NCBI GenBank assembly: GCA_947259685.1
Contig: CAMYNC010000011.1
Location: 1 to 39,779 of the forward strand
DNA from: an uncultured Desulfuromonadales bacterium
GTDB lineage: Bacteria; Desulfobacterota; Desulfuromonadia; Desulfuromonadales; Geopsychrobacteraceae
Direction: 5' to 3'
Length of the DNA: 39,779 nt
Below, piece after piece: positions 31,450 to 39,779 of the stretch (positions within the stretch are counted from its first letter, which is position 1; every line of letters begins with the position of its first letter). The translations under genes were made by a program, and so were the position numbers. The notes beneath the pieces are model-generated. The model saw nothing but the letters and a program-made list of their open reading frames with translations, ran no database searches and was not told where the DNA came from.

Positions 31450-31930
31450 TTATTGACCTCACTTTTCGTTTGTTGGGCTGACATTGAAAAGCATAAAACA
31501 TGCCGTGATTGCCAAGGTTGTTCCAATGAAACATCTCAGAGGATGGCCTGGCAAGCGAACTGCCTGAAATTATATGCGCATTTCTGGGGGTAGGGACCTA
31601 GAAAGGAAGCTACTTAAAAATCAGTCCGCAGAAAAAGATCTGATTCAACCCGCTCTACTCGCCATCTATGGCAAAATAACCACAGTTCTGTTTCAAAAAT
31701 GACAACGATGGCTAATGAAAAACCCTATAAGGAAAGAGTTGGCTCGATATGGAAAAAACCTCGAACAGCCTAGGTGATTTTATTGTCGATAGAAGATCTT
31801 AGCTGCCGCTTGGTGATTGCCGTCGAATTACTGGATAATTAGAGGATGATTCCTCTCCACGGCAGGTGTATCCTCCAACCGCTATCTCCTGTGTTGAATT
31901 GAAAACTTTTTATGACTGAGGAAGGGTAAC
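31450..31930. other. 481-bp gene-free stretch upstream of the cis/trans isomerase gene
   Basis: No supported gene or RNA is seen. The stretch should hold the promoters for the minus-strand secreted protein and for cti, but none stands out: GATAAT near 31838 has only a poor -35 partner. A 24-codon frame (from about 31699) lacks a binding site. Confidence 0.45.
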
Positions 31931-34294
31931 ATGAAGAATCTTTTTGTCCTGGCACTGATGGTGAGCTTTTTCGTCATTGGCTGCGTAGCCAAAGTGCCCC
32001 CGCCGGTACCGATCGAAATCAGCTACCGCAATGTCGATTACCTGGCCGATGTTAAACCGATCCTCGACCAACGCTGTGTGGTTTGTCATTCCTGCTACAA
32101 TTCTCCCTGCCAACTAAAAATGAGTTCCTATGAAGGGCTCGATCGGGGGGCCAGCAAAGAGCAGATCTACAATGCCACCCGCTTGAAGACCATGGACCCG
32201 ACCCGACTGTTTGTCGATGCCGAATCGACCGAGGAGTGGCGTAAGAAGGATTTCTTTAGCATCACGGGGAACAGTGCCAAGGTCGGTTTTAACAACTCGA
32301 TCATGTTGCAACTGCTCTCCCATAAAATGAAAAACCCGAAGAGCACCGGCGATTATTTTGCCGAATCGGAAGATAAGAGCTGCGTGGAATCGGCAGCGGA
32401 GCTGGGAAAATATCTGGATGAACATCCCAACCAGGGGATGCCGTTCGGTTTTCCGCCGTTGAAGCAGAGAGAGTTTGAAACCATTGCCCTCTGGTTGTCG
32501 CAGGGTGCAAAAGGTCCGAGTCCGTCCGAGCAGGAACAGCTGACCCGCCCGAAGCCAGTGGATGCCCAGGCGATAGAGCGCTGGGAAGAATTTCTCAACA
32601 CCCCGGACGCCAAGCACGGCATGACCGCCCGTTATCTCTATGAACATCTGTTTCTGGCTCACCTGACCTTCAAGAACGACAGCAATGACTATTTTGAACT
32701 GGTCCGCTCAAAAACCGCACCGGGAGAACCGATCCAGCTGATCGCAACGGTTCGTCCCTATGATGATCCCGGCGTAGAACAGGTCTATTACCGTTTCCGC
32801 AAGATCCACTCGACCATCGTCCATAAAACCCATATGGTGTTCCCCCTGGATGACGCGCAGCTGCAGCGTTTCGATGAGTTGTTTATCCAACCCAATTGGC
32901 TGCAGACACCGCACCTGGTCAGCTACGAGCCGGTCGCCAGTGCCAACCCGTTTCGTACTTTCGAACAGATTCCGCCGCGTTCCCGCTATCAGTTTCTGCT
33001 CGACAATGCCCAATACACCATCATGACCTTTATCCGCGGGCCGGTCTGTCGCGGGCAGGTCGCTCTGAACGTCATTCATGACCAGTTCTGGGTGATGTTC
33101 CTCGATCCCGATCATGACCTGAGCGTCACCTATCCAGGTTTTCTCAAGCAGCAGAGTGACAACCTGCGCACGCCGAATGCAAACGGCAGTAATTTCGGTA
33201 ACTTCAATATTTTTAAAGATGAGTACCGAAAGGCTGCAGACCGGTTTTCAGAGGCTCAGCAGGCCTATTACGCAAGCCACAACTATTTCGGTCTGAATTA
33301 CGATGCGATCTGGAAAGGGAACCGGGCGGCGGATACGCCGATCCTGACCGTCTACCGCCATTTCGACAGCGCCTCGGTTCACAAAGGAGTTCACGGCGGC
33401 CTCCCGGAAACGATGTGGGTGATCGACTACCCGCTCTTCGAAAGGATCTATTACGCCCTGGTCGCCGGGTTCGATGTCTATGGCACTCTCAGTCACCAGT
33501 TGGCAACGCGACTTTACATGGATACCTTGCGTCTGGAAGGGGAAAGCCTGTTCCTTAATTTTATGCCACAAGAGCAGCGCATGCAGATGCTCGACAAATG
33601 GTACACGGGAGTCAGTGAAGACCATGTTCACTATTTTCCGGCTGATATGCCGAGCGGAATAGATTTTTCATCCGCTGAGCCGAAGCGGGAATTCATCGAA
33701 CACCTGGTTAAGCAGCATATCCTGTCTGACACAGGAATTGACTTCGATAAAGCCAATTATGTCGGCAATGGTGAAGAACATCCGCAATTGCCGGCGCAAT
33801 ATCAAACCAATGCCGACTACCTGCAGGGCTTTCGCGCCATCTCCAAGCCAGGCACAGCTTTCTTCAAAGCGATCACCGACAATCAATTCAACCTGGCTTA
33901 TGTCCGGATACGCCGGCCGGACGACAAAGACTTCGTTTTCACCATCGTTGTCAACCGCTGGCACGACAACGTTGCATTTTTATTCTCCGAGAATAAAACC
34001 TTCGAACATGAAAAGGATCAGGCCAACTTTATCCGGGGGTTTGTTGGTTCCTATCCGAATATTTTTCTCGACCTGAAGGTTGAGGAGGTGCCGGAATTTT
34101 TCAAGCTGATCGCCAGTTTCAGCGGGAGCAAGGAAGAAATTACCCGGATGAGGAAATATATCGTTAATCGGGCGAATGAGGACTTCTGGGAAAGGTACGA
34201 TTGGTTTCAACAGCGCTTCAAAGAGGACCAGCCGGTTCAGTCCGGGTTGTTCGACCTGAACCGCTATTACTACCGGGCAGTCACAGACGAGTAA
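31931..34294 (+). CDS. cti: Fatty acid cis/trans isomerase, haem-binding lipoprotein
   Basis: This 787-residue envelope protein matches Cti, which converts cis- to trans-unsaturated fatty acids in membrane lipids to lower fluidity under solvent, heat or metal stress. Length is usual for Cti. A signal peptide ends in FVIGC (Cys18), suggesting a lipid anchor, and CVVCH at 49-53 is the cytochrome c-type haem site essential in Pseudomonas Cti, followed by two further cysteines (C55, C60). The ATG is preceded by GAGGAAGGG. It stands alone, flanked by long spacers. Cti is classically known from Pseudomonas and Vibrio. Confidence 0.92.
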   Translation: MKNLFVLALMVSFFVIGCVAKVPPPVPIEISYRNVDYLADVKPILDQRCVVCHSCYNSPCQLKMSSYEGLDRGASKEQIYNATRLKTMDPTRLFVDAESTEEWRKKDFFSITGNSAKVGFNNSIMLQLLSHKMKNPKSTGDYFAESEDKSCVESAAELGKYLDEHPNQGMPFGFPPLKQREFETIALWLSQGAKGPSPSEQEQLTRPKPVDAQAIERWEEFLNTPDAKHGMTARYLYEHLFLAHLTFKNDSNDYFELVRSKTAPGEPIQLIATVRPYDDPGVEQVYYRFRKIHSTIVHKTHMVFPLDDAQLQRFDELFIQPNWLQTPHLVSYEPVASANPFRTFEQIPPRSRYQFLLDNAQYTIMTFIRGPVCRGQVALNVIHDQFWVMFLDPDHDLSVTYPGFLKQQSDNLRTPNANGSNFGNFNIFKDEYRKAADRFSEAQQAYYASHNYFGLNYDAIWKGNRAADTPILTVYRHFDSASVHKGVHGGLPETMWVIDYPLFERIYYALVAGFDVYGTLSHQLATRLYMDTLRLEGESLFLNFMPQEQRMQMLDKWYTGVSEDHVHYFPADMPSGIDFSSAEPKREFIEHLVKQHILSDTGIDFDKANYVGNGEEHPQLPAQYQTNADYLQGFRAISKPGTAFFKAITDNQFNLAYVRIRRPDDKDFVFTIVVNRWHDNVAFLFSENKTFEHEKDQANFIRGFVGSYPNIFLDLKVEEVPEFFKLIASFSGSKEEITRMRKYIVNRANEDFWERYDWFQQRFKEDQPVQSGLFDLNRYYYRAVTDE

Positions 34295-34672
34295 TGAGCG
34301 ATTTTTCTTTGTGAGAATCTAGCGAGTTGCCCTGAGATCAATTTGAATCCTCATGGAGTTACTGAGATTCTTTTCTGAGCAGGGCAGAGCTTCTTTCCTC
34401 TATGGATGGGTTTGGAAGATCCCAGGCCCGTCTTTTCCTGATTAGCGCTAAATTTCAGCAGGCTTGAAACTGAATACCATTCAATCTTTATGGACATCTC
34501 CTTTGTGCTTTGCCGATGTTAGTCAGTCAGGGCGTCAGTGTACGTCACACGCTGGCTGAAAATTGACACTAATTAAGGAAGCAACATGTCAGCTATAGTT
34601 TGATATAGTCTGAAGTACACAGGTTTTCTTTTATAAATTGCACTGTTAGGCTAACCTAACAGAAGGCTGTCT
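34295..34672. other. 378-bp gene-free stretch upstream of the glycosyltransferase operon
   Basis: No gene is supported. It contains TTGACA at 34563-34568 without a good -10 at normal spacing, two TATAGT hexamers (34594-34599 and 34604-34609), TATAAA at 34632, and a palindrome at 34643-34662. A long-range GCCCTG/CAGGGC pairing (34329-34385) is too loose to call a terminator for cti. Confidence 0.45.
34643..34662. promoter_or_regulatory. Palindrome overlapping the ribosome binding site of the GT-cupin gene
   Basis: CTGTTAGG (34643-34650), spacer CTAA, and CCTAACAG (34655-34662) form a perfect 8-bp inverted repeat ending 10 bases before the ATG. Its right arm shares its last bases with the AGAAGG binding site (34661-34666). 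As DNA it could be an operator; as RNA it could limit ribosome access. Confidence 0.6.
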
Positions 34673-36037
34673 ATGCGCATTGCAATGCTTTCTCCAATTG
34701 CCTGGAGAACACCGCCGCGCCATTATGGCCCATGGGAAAGTGTTGTTTCTCTGCTGACCGAAGGTTTGCTGGCTAAAGGGGTGGAGGTGACGCTCTTTGC
34801 GACCGCTGATTCCAGGACAGCGGGGACTCTTCGGGCTGTTTGCAGAGCCGGCTATGAGGAAGATGAACATGCAGATCCCAAGGTCTTGGAATGTCTGCAT
34901 ATCTCCGAGCTTTTTGAGCATACCGAGCAGTTTGATCTGATCCATAATCACTTTGACTTTTTGCCATTGACGTACAGTGGTCTTGTCTCGACCCCGGTGG
35001 TTACAACTATCCACGGTTTTTCATCCCCCCGCATCCTGCCCGTTTATGAAAAGTACAACAAGCAAGCCCACTATGTTGCCATTAGCGAGGCAGACCGGTC
35101 ACCCAAACTGGACTATATTGCCACGATTCATCACGGCATAAATCTTGACGAATTCAACTTCAATGCACAGCCTGACAATTCTCTGCTTTTCTTTGGCCGG
35201 ATCCATCCCGACAAAGGCGCGAAGGAGGCGATTGAGATCGCAAAGGGGGCTGGTCGAAACCTCATTATGGCCGGCCCGATTCAGGATGAAGTTTACTATG
35301 CGCGTGAAGTAGAACCCCACCTTGGTACAAAAAGCATCAGTTACGTTGGCAGTGTCGGGCCGGAAAAGAGAGATGAACTGCTGCGGAATGCCCAGGGCCT
35401 GTTACACCCGATCAATTTCAATGAGCCGTTCGGGCTGTCTGTTGTTGAGGCGATGGCCTGCGGAACTCCGGTGATTGCCTTTAACCGGGGAAGCATGCCA
35501 GAGCTTATCCGCAATGGCTTAAATGGCTACCTGGTGAGGAATGTAGACGAGGCGATCGCTGCGGTCAGAAAAATTGCTGTTATCGATCGCTTGGCCTGCC
35601 GCCGGTTTGTCGAAGAGAACTTCTCCACTGAACGAATGGTGAATGACTATCTGCAGGTTTATGAGCAGATTCTTGAGTTAACCAAGCGTGAAGACCATCG
35701 CCCTTGGGGATTCTATGAAATCCTCTCCGATACCGCGGATCACAAGGTCAAGCGTATTGTTGTACACCCCGGCAAACGACTGAGTCTCCAGCGACATCGG
35801 CAACGGGACGAACATTGGTATGTCATCGCAGGAGAAGCCCTGATGACCCTCGATGAAAAACAGCTGTGGCTGAAAAAAGGGGATGCCATAGATATCCCGA
35901 GGGGGGCTGTCCATCGGGTCGAAAACAGGTCTGAAGAGGATATGAGGTTTATTGAGGTTCAGAGCGGCGACTATTTTGGTGAGGACGATATTGAGCGACT
36001 GGAAGATGATTTCGGCAGAGTGGAGGAGAAATCGTGA
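34673..36037 (+). CDS. GT4 glycosyltransferase fused to a mannose-6-phosphate isomerase-type cupin
   Basis: Residues 1 to about 335 are a GT4 (GT-B fold) glycosyltransferase: N-terminal MRIAMLSPIAWRTPP, HNHFDFLPL and TIHG segments, LLFFGRIHPDKG opening the donor domain, and the family E-x7-E in NEPFGLSVVEAMACGTPVI. From about residue 340 a separate domain begins at HRPWGFYEIL and runs through KRIVVHPGKRLSLQRH, the HWYVIAGEA strand and DIPRGAVHRVENRS, matching the cupin of type II mannose-6-phosphate isomerases (ManC/AlgA C-terminal part). This pairing in one chain is unusual and suggests a mannose donor or acceptor. AGAAGG precedes the ATG; the end overlaps the next gene by 4 bp (GTGA). Confidence 0.9.
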   Translation: MRIAMLSPIAWRTPPRHYGPWESVVSLLTEGLLAKGVEVTLFATADSRTAGTLRAVCRAGYEEDEHADPKVLECLHISELFEHTEQFDLIHNHFDFLPLTYSGLVSTPVVTTIHGFSSPRILPVYEKYNKQAHYVAISEADRSPKLDYIATIHHGINLDEFNFNAQPDNSLLFFGRIHPDKGAKEAIEIAKGAGRNLIMAGPIQDEVYYAREVEPHLGTKSISYVGSVGPEKRDELLRNAQGLLHPINFNEPFGLSVVEAMACGTPVIAFNRGSMPELIRNGLNGYLVRNVDEAIAAVRKIAVIDRLACRRFVEENFSTERMVNDYLQVYEQILELTKREDHRPWGFYEILSDTADHKVKRIVVHPGKRLSLQRHRQRDEHWYVIAGEALMTLDEKQLWLKKGDAIDIPRGAVHRVENRSEEDMRFIEVQSGDYFGEDDIERLEDDFGRVEEKS

Positions 36038-36972
36038 AAACCGCTGTCGTTAATAGATATGCCAAGAATCCAATTCTGACCAGAGAACAGGTTCCCTACA
36101 AGGTCGAAACGGTTCATAACGCCGGGGTTGTCAAGCATCAGGGGAAGTATGTGATGCTGTTTCGCTCCCATCTGCAAAACGGTCGATCGATTATCGGCCT
36201 GGCGGAAAGTGCCGACGGCTTTTCCTTTAGCGCAAGCAAGGACCCTTTTCTGGTCCCTGCGACTGAAGGGCCGTTTGCCGAATATGAGGAGTTTGGTGTC
36301 GAGGACCTGCGAATCTGCGCCCTGCAGGGGGAAGATTACCTGCTCACCTATAGTGCCTACTCAAAACATGGGGTCAGAATTGCGCTGGCAAGAACGGCTG
36401 ACTTTCGGCAGATTGAGCGGGTGGCCCTGATCTCACAGCCCGACATGCGCAATGCAGTCATCTTCCCTGAAAAATGGAACGGACGCTATGTGCGTCTCGA
36501 CCGGCCCCATTCGGAAATTTCACCCTGGTCGATCTGTATCTCCTATTCTCCTGACCTGATCCACTGGGGAGACTCGCAGGTGGTGATGAAGCCGGTTCCC
36601 TACCATTGGGACGAGATGAAAATCGGCCCTGGGGCAACGCCTTTCAGGACCGCTGCCGGATGGCTGCATATCTACCACGGGGTCTTTGAGACCATGGCCG
36701 GAGCCGTCTATCGATTGGGTGTTGCCCTGCATGATTTTGCCGACCCTGCCAAAATTCTGGGCGTTTCTGATGACTGGATATTGCAGCCGGAAGATCCCTG
36801 GGAAATCACCGGATATGTCTCAAATGTTGTCTTCACCTGTGGTGCTGTCCCGGAAGAGGATGGTACGGTAAAAATCTATTGGGGGGGCGCCGACACCGTC
36901 ATGTGCGTTGGGACGGCCCAAATAGCCGATCTGGTCAAGATGTGTCTGGAAAGGTCCCGGCCGCCATTTTAG
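36034..36972 (+). CDS. GH130 family beta-mannoside phosphorylase/mannosidase, compact form
   Basis: This 312-residue five-bladed beta-propeller enzyme belongs to GH130. Family landmarks are NPILT near the N-terminus, VHNAGV (about 27-32), FGVEDLR (87-93, with D91 as the likely catalytic Asp), the FPEKWNGRYVRLDRPH strand, KIGPGATPF and the HIYHGV segment. The Arg and His positions in the last groups fit the phosphate pocket of GH130 phosphorylases better than the hydrolase subfamilies, but only a structural alignment would decide. The start is GTG overlapping the previous stop, with GGAGGAG five bases upstream, so it is co-translated with the GT-cupin. Confidence 0.88.
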   Translation: MKTAVVNRYAKNPILTREQVPYKVETVHNAGVVKHQGKYVMLFRSHLQNGRSIIGLAESADGFSFSASKDPFLVPATEGPFAEYEEFGVEDLRICALQGEDYLLTYSAYSKHGVRIALARTADFRQIERVALISQPDMRNAVIFPEKWNGRYVRLDRPHSEISPWSICISYSPDLIHWGDSQVVMKPVPYHWDEMKIGPGATPFRTAAGWLHIYHGVFETMAGAVYRLGVALHDFADPAKILGVSDDWILQPEDPWEITGYVSNVVFTCGAVPEEDGTVKIYWGGADTVMCVGTAQIADLVKMCLERSRPPF

Positions 36973-37036
36973 CCAGGAAGCATTTATTGCGGGTGTCGAA
37001 ACAGTAGTACACGGACATCATAGAGAGAGATAAATT

Positions 37037-38515
37037 ATGTTTAAATTATCGCTGGACGTTCGGAGGAAAGAGGTCCGTTTTCAGTCTGAACCTTCCCGGG
37101 TCATTGCCAAGCCCTATTTCCCCGGTGGCAAAGCGCGCATCAAGCAGATAATCAAGCGGATTCTGGATCTTTCAGAGGAGCAGGCCAGTCAACTCCTGAA
37201 AGATCTTGTCGCCGATTTTTCTCTTCGGCACAAAAATATCGAACACATATTCAAGCAGAATTTTGCCGCCGTCAAACAATGGATTCCAGAAACAACCTTA
37301 TTATCCGCTGAAAGACAATCTCTTATCGGCGCCTATTTCACCCACGAGTACTCCATCCAGTCGGCCGCTTTTTTTAATCCTTCCATTGTCAGTCACCCGG
37401 ATCAGAGCCACCTCAACAAGGGGTGCCTGCGTTTTATAATGAGCTTTCGCTCGACCGGAGAGGGACATATCTCCTCTATTGAGTTCAGAAGTGGGGTTCT
37501 GAATGAGAATAATGACTTCACGTTTGACCCGGTTAGCAGGCACGTAGAGACTCCCGAGTTGATTAAAAACCCGACCTATAACAAACATGTCTTTACGTTG
37601 AAACTCGAAGATATGGAGGCAAAACATAAAATTTCCGAGGAGATTCTCCAGCCCCTGCCTGATCAGTTTAAACTCAATGACCTGCAGCATTCGATCCAGC
37701 AGGAACTTGACAAATATCCAGATCCACCCCCTTTGCTTCATGAGACGATCGAAAAGATCTACTGGCTTGCCAAGTCAAATTATGAGTTGAAGTTCAGATC
37801 CGATCACCGCATTTCTGAACGGGTTATTTTCCCGGTTTCAGAAAATGAAAGTCGCGGCATTGAAGACAGCCGGTTTGTCCAGTTTATAGAGGATGGTGGG
37901 GAAAAAAATTATTACGCAACCTATACGGCCTATAACGGTTTTAATATCCTGCCACAACTCCTCGAAACCAAGGATTTCTTAAAATTCAAAATCAGAACCC
38001 TCAATGGAAAGGCGGTACAGAACAAAGGGATGGCGCTGTTCCCAAGAAGGATTGGCGGCAAATACATGATGATCTCCAGGCAGGACGGAGAAAACATGTA
38101 CATTATGGCTTCTGATAATCTGCATTTCTGGCACGAAGCCGAACTTTTGCAGGTGCCGAAGTATCCTTGGGAATTTATCCAGATCGGCAACTGTGGATCG
38201 CCTCTGGAAACGGATGAAGGCTGGATCCTGCTGACACACGGAGTCGGCGCGATGCGTAGATATTGTATCGGTGCTTACCTGCTGGATCTGGAAAATCCGG
38301 CAAAAGTGATCGGTCATCTGCCGGAACCGTTGCTGAGTCCGACGGAAGATGAGCGGGAAGGATACGTCCCCAATGTCCTGTATACCTGCGGGGCAACAAT
38401 TCACAACGATGAGGTGATCATCCCCTACTCTATGTCTGATACGGCCTCCGGGATTGCCGTGGTGCCGGTTAAACGGCTGTTGGCTTGCCTGCAGGCGCAA
38501 CCAGCGCCTGGGTAA
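37037..38515 (+). CDS. GH130 family protein, long form with ~260-residue N-terminal extension
   Basis: The 492-residue protein carries a GH130 propeller in its C-terminal part: SRGIEDSRFV (about 271-280), KGMALFPRRIGGKYMMISR, QIGNCGSPLETDEGWILLTHGV and GYVPNVLYTCGA. Before it lies a helical ~100-residue region (KARIKQIIKRILDLSEEQASQ...) and a further domain including AAFFNPSIVSHPD, where the family's N-terminal Asn motif probably sits, so part of the extension is an enlarged propeller blade. Such long forms exist as a distinct GH130 group, mostly uncharacterised. It is 64 bp after the compact GH130 gene and 24 bp before the next gene. Confidence 0.85.
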   Translation: MFKLSLDVRRKEVRFQSEPSRVIAKPYFPGGKARIKQIIKRILDLSEEQASQLLKDLVADFSLRHKNIEHIFKQNFAAVKQWIPETTLLSAERQSLIGAYFTHEYSIQSAAFFNPSIVSHPDQSHLNKGCLRFIMSFRSTGEGHISSIEFRSGVLNENNDFTFDPVSRHVETPELIKNPTYNKHVFTLKLEDMEAKHKISEEILQPLPDQFKLNDLQHSIQQELDKYPDPPPLLHETIEKIYWLAKSNYELKFRSDHRISERVIFPVSENESRGIEDSRFVQFIEDGGEKNYYATYTAYNGFNILPQLLETKDFLKFKIRTLNGKAVQNKGMALFPRRIGGKYMMISRQDGENMYIMASDNLHFWHEAELLQVPKYPWEFIQIGNCGSPLETDEGWILLTHGVGAMRRYCIGAYLLDLENPAKVIGHLPEPLLSPTEDEREGYVPNVLYTCGATIHNDEVIIPYSMSDTASGIAVVPVKRLLACLQAQPAPG

Positions 38516-38539
38516 ATTTTCAGCAACCAAGAGGACAGG

Positions 38540-39779
38540 ATGCTCAAAACAAAAAAAATTTCCGTCATCGGCAACTATCTCCCCAGGCAGTGTGGCATCG
38601 CCACCTTTACCACTGACCTGTGTGATGCGCTGGCCAGGCATATCCACAATGCTGATGAGAATCTCATCGCCGTTGCCATGGATGACACTGAAGTGGGCTA
38701 TGACTATCCTGCGCGGGTAAAATTTCAGGTCAGGGCGCACTCTCAACCCGATTACCTCTGCGCTGCGGAGTTCGTCAATTTCCACAAATTTGATGCCGCT
38801 ATTCTTCAGCATGAATTCGGTATTTATGGAGGGAAAAACGGTGCACACGTGATGCATCTGATTCAAAACCTCAGAATGCCGGTTATTACCGTTCTGCATA
38901 CGGTCTTAAGCAAACCTTCAGAGGACCAACGCATCATTATTCAGGAACTGGCCAAATATTCAGAATTTCTTGTTGTCATGGCTCATCATGCCAAGACCCT
39001 GCTGCAAGATATTTACGGAATTGAGGAAAGAAAAATTACCTTCATCCCGCACGGTATCCCTGATGTTCCTTTTGAAAGAGCAGATCCATTTCGTAAGAAA
39101 CTGGGCATTGCAGACAAAAAGGTCCTCCTCACCTTTGGCCTGCTGAGTCCCGGCAAGGGGCTTGAAACCATGCTCGATGCCATGCCCGGAATTATCGCCG
39201 AGCACCCTGAGGCTCTCTATATTATTCTCGGCAAAACCCATCCCCACGTCATCGGGGCGTCGGGTGATTCCTACCGGCAGGCCCTTTACCAGCAGGTCAG
39301 GCGCTTGAAAGTCGATAAACATGTGCTCTTCGAGAACAGTTTTGTCGACCTTGACACCTTGACGCAATACATCAGGTCGGCTGATGTCTATGTGACCCCT
39401 TATGTCAGTGAAGATCAGATTGTCTCAGGTACCCTGGCCTACGCTGTTGGGATTGGGGCTGTCACGGTTTCAACCCCTTACTGGTATGCGAAAGAGATCC
39501 TTGCCGAGGGCAGGGGGCGTCTGGTCCCTTTTGCTGACTCAGAGGCGATGACAAGAGAAATCAACAATCTCCTCGACCATGAAGATATCGCCATCAGTAT
39601 GCGAAAAAAAGGCTACCAACACGGCCGATCGATGATCTGGGCAAAAGTAGGCCAGGATTATATTGAGCTTACTGATAAGGCATTGGCGCGATCCGTCGAC
39701 CGACCGATCCCCCAGTATGCTGAAAGGCCTGATGTCAGAATCATAAAAGAACTGCCAGATTTCAACCTGCAGCATATGA
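38540..39779 (+). CDS. GT4 glycosyltransferase, 3' partial
   Basis: From ATG 38540 (GAGGACAGG just upstream) the frame stays open to the window end, giving 413 complete codons. The N-terminal ISVIGNYLPRQCGIATFT with the LQHEFGIYGG segment, HGIPDVPF and LLTFGLLSPGKGLE are typical of a GT4 group of large bacterial glycosyltransferases. The donor domain continues through TPYVSEDQIVSGTLAYAV. The last visible residues (ELPDFNLQHM) resemble the start of a C-terminal alpha/alpha-barrel extension that I recall in this group, so the full protein probably exceeds 700 residues; this is inference. It is the fourth gene of the operon. Confidence 0.88.
   Translation, partial: MLKTKKISVIGNYLPRQCGIATFTTDLCDALARHIHNADENLIAVAMDDTEVGYDYPARVKFQVRAHSQPDYLCAAEFVNFHKFDAAILQHEFGIYGGKNGAHVMHLIQNLRMPVITVLHTVLSKPSEDQRIIIQELAKYSEFLVVMAHHAKTLLQDIYGIEERKITFIPHGIPDVPFERADPFRKKLGIADKKVLLTFGLLSPGKGLETMLDAMPGIIAEHPEALYIILGKTHPHVIGASGDSYRQALYQQVRRLKVDKHVLFENSFVDLDTLTQYIRSADVYVTPYVSEDQIVSGTLAYAVGIGAVTVSTPYWYAKEILAEGRGRLVPFADSEAMTREINNLLDHEDIAISMRKKGYQHGRSMIWAKVGQDYIELTDKALARSVDRPIPQYAERPDVRIIKELPDFNLQHM

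Noticed and set aside
31699..31773. 24-codon frame in the spacer before cti
   Set aside because: No ribosome binding site and no sign of coding constraint.

Overview
The window looks like a chromosomal segment from a Desulfuromonadales-type bacterium (Geobacter/Desulfuromonas relatives, Desulfobacterota). I infer this from the gene content and style: a long RNase E with a basic tail, a bacterial dynamin-like GTPase, a complete liv operon, a GGDEF protein with Geobacter-like signature changes, and a palindromic spacer element that I associate from memory with this group. No taxonomic search was possible. I saw no tRNA, rRNA, CRISPR array, transposase or phage gene.

Layout. 1-2978: the 3' part of a trans-sulfuration PLP enzyme, then a dynamin-family GTPase. 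3079-5111 (minus): a three-gene accessory cluster made of a pro-astacin metalloprotease with an intact FxGDI latency motif, a small very acidic protein with four copies of one motif, and a YscW/YbaY-like protein. A 697-bp AT-rich gene-free stretch with hairpins follows. 5809-8415 (minus): RNase E with catalytic residues at the E. coli positions and an AT-hook-like tail. 8416-8945: a divergent control region with a sigma70-like promoter for RNase E and two 22-bp-spaced operator-like sites for the copper operon. 8946-15716: a CusCBA-type Cu(I)/Ag(I) efflux operon ending in a Met/His-rich secreted protein and a strong terminator. 15879-21684: a cytidylate-kinase-like protein; an ABC-F factor translationally coupled to a MinD-like P-loop protein; a DUF4388-like two-domain protein with its own promoter; and a polytopic membrane protein. 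21904-27014: livK-livH-livM-livG-livF for branched-chain amino acid uptake, with an attenuator-like hairpin after livK, a 125-bp palindromic element between livG and livF, and a clear terminator. 27180-31115: a GGDEF protein, a lipoprotein, a small membrane protein, a gamma-glutamylcyclotransferase-like protein and a type II NADH dehydrogenase. 31141-31449 (minus): a small secreted protein. 31931-34294: a lipoprotein-type, haem-binding fatty acid cis/trans isomerase. 34673 to the right edge: a carbohydrate operon with a GT4 glycosyltransferase-cupin (mannose-6-phosphate isomerase-like) fusion, two GH130 proteins of different size, and a second GT4 glycosyltransferase cut by the window end.

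How the genes work together. The Cus operon gives a trans-envelope metal pump plus a periplasmic metal sink. The liv genes form one importer. The ABC-F and MinD-like genes share an ATGA overlap, so they are co-translated. The last operon combines synthesis-type enzymes (two GT4, one with a sugar-phosphate isomerase-type cupin) with phosphorolysis-type enzymes (two GH130), suggesting a cycle that makes and recovers a mannose-containing glycan or glycoside.

Best candidates for something undescribed: (1) the pro-astacin, acidic-repeat and YscW-like cluster, none with a visible signal peptide; (2) the GT4-cupin/GH130/GH130/GT4 operon; (3) the GGDEF protein with Ser in place of the guanine-contacting Asp, a change linked to cGAMP-making Hypr enzymes.
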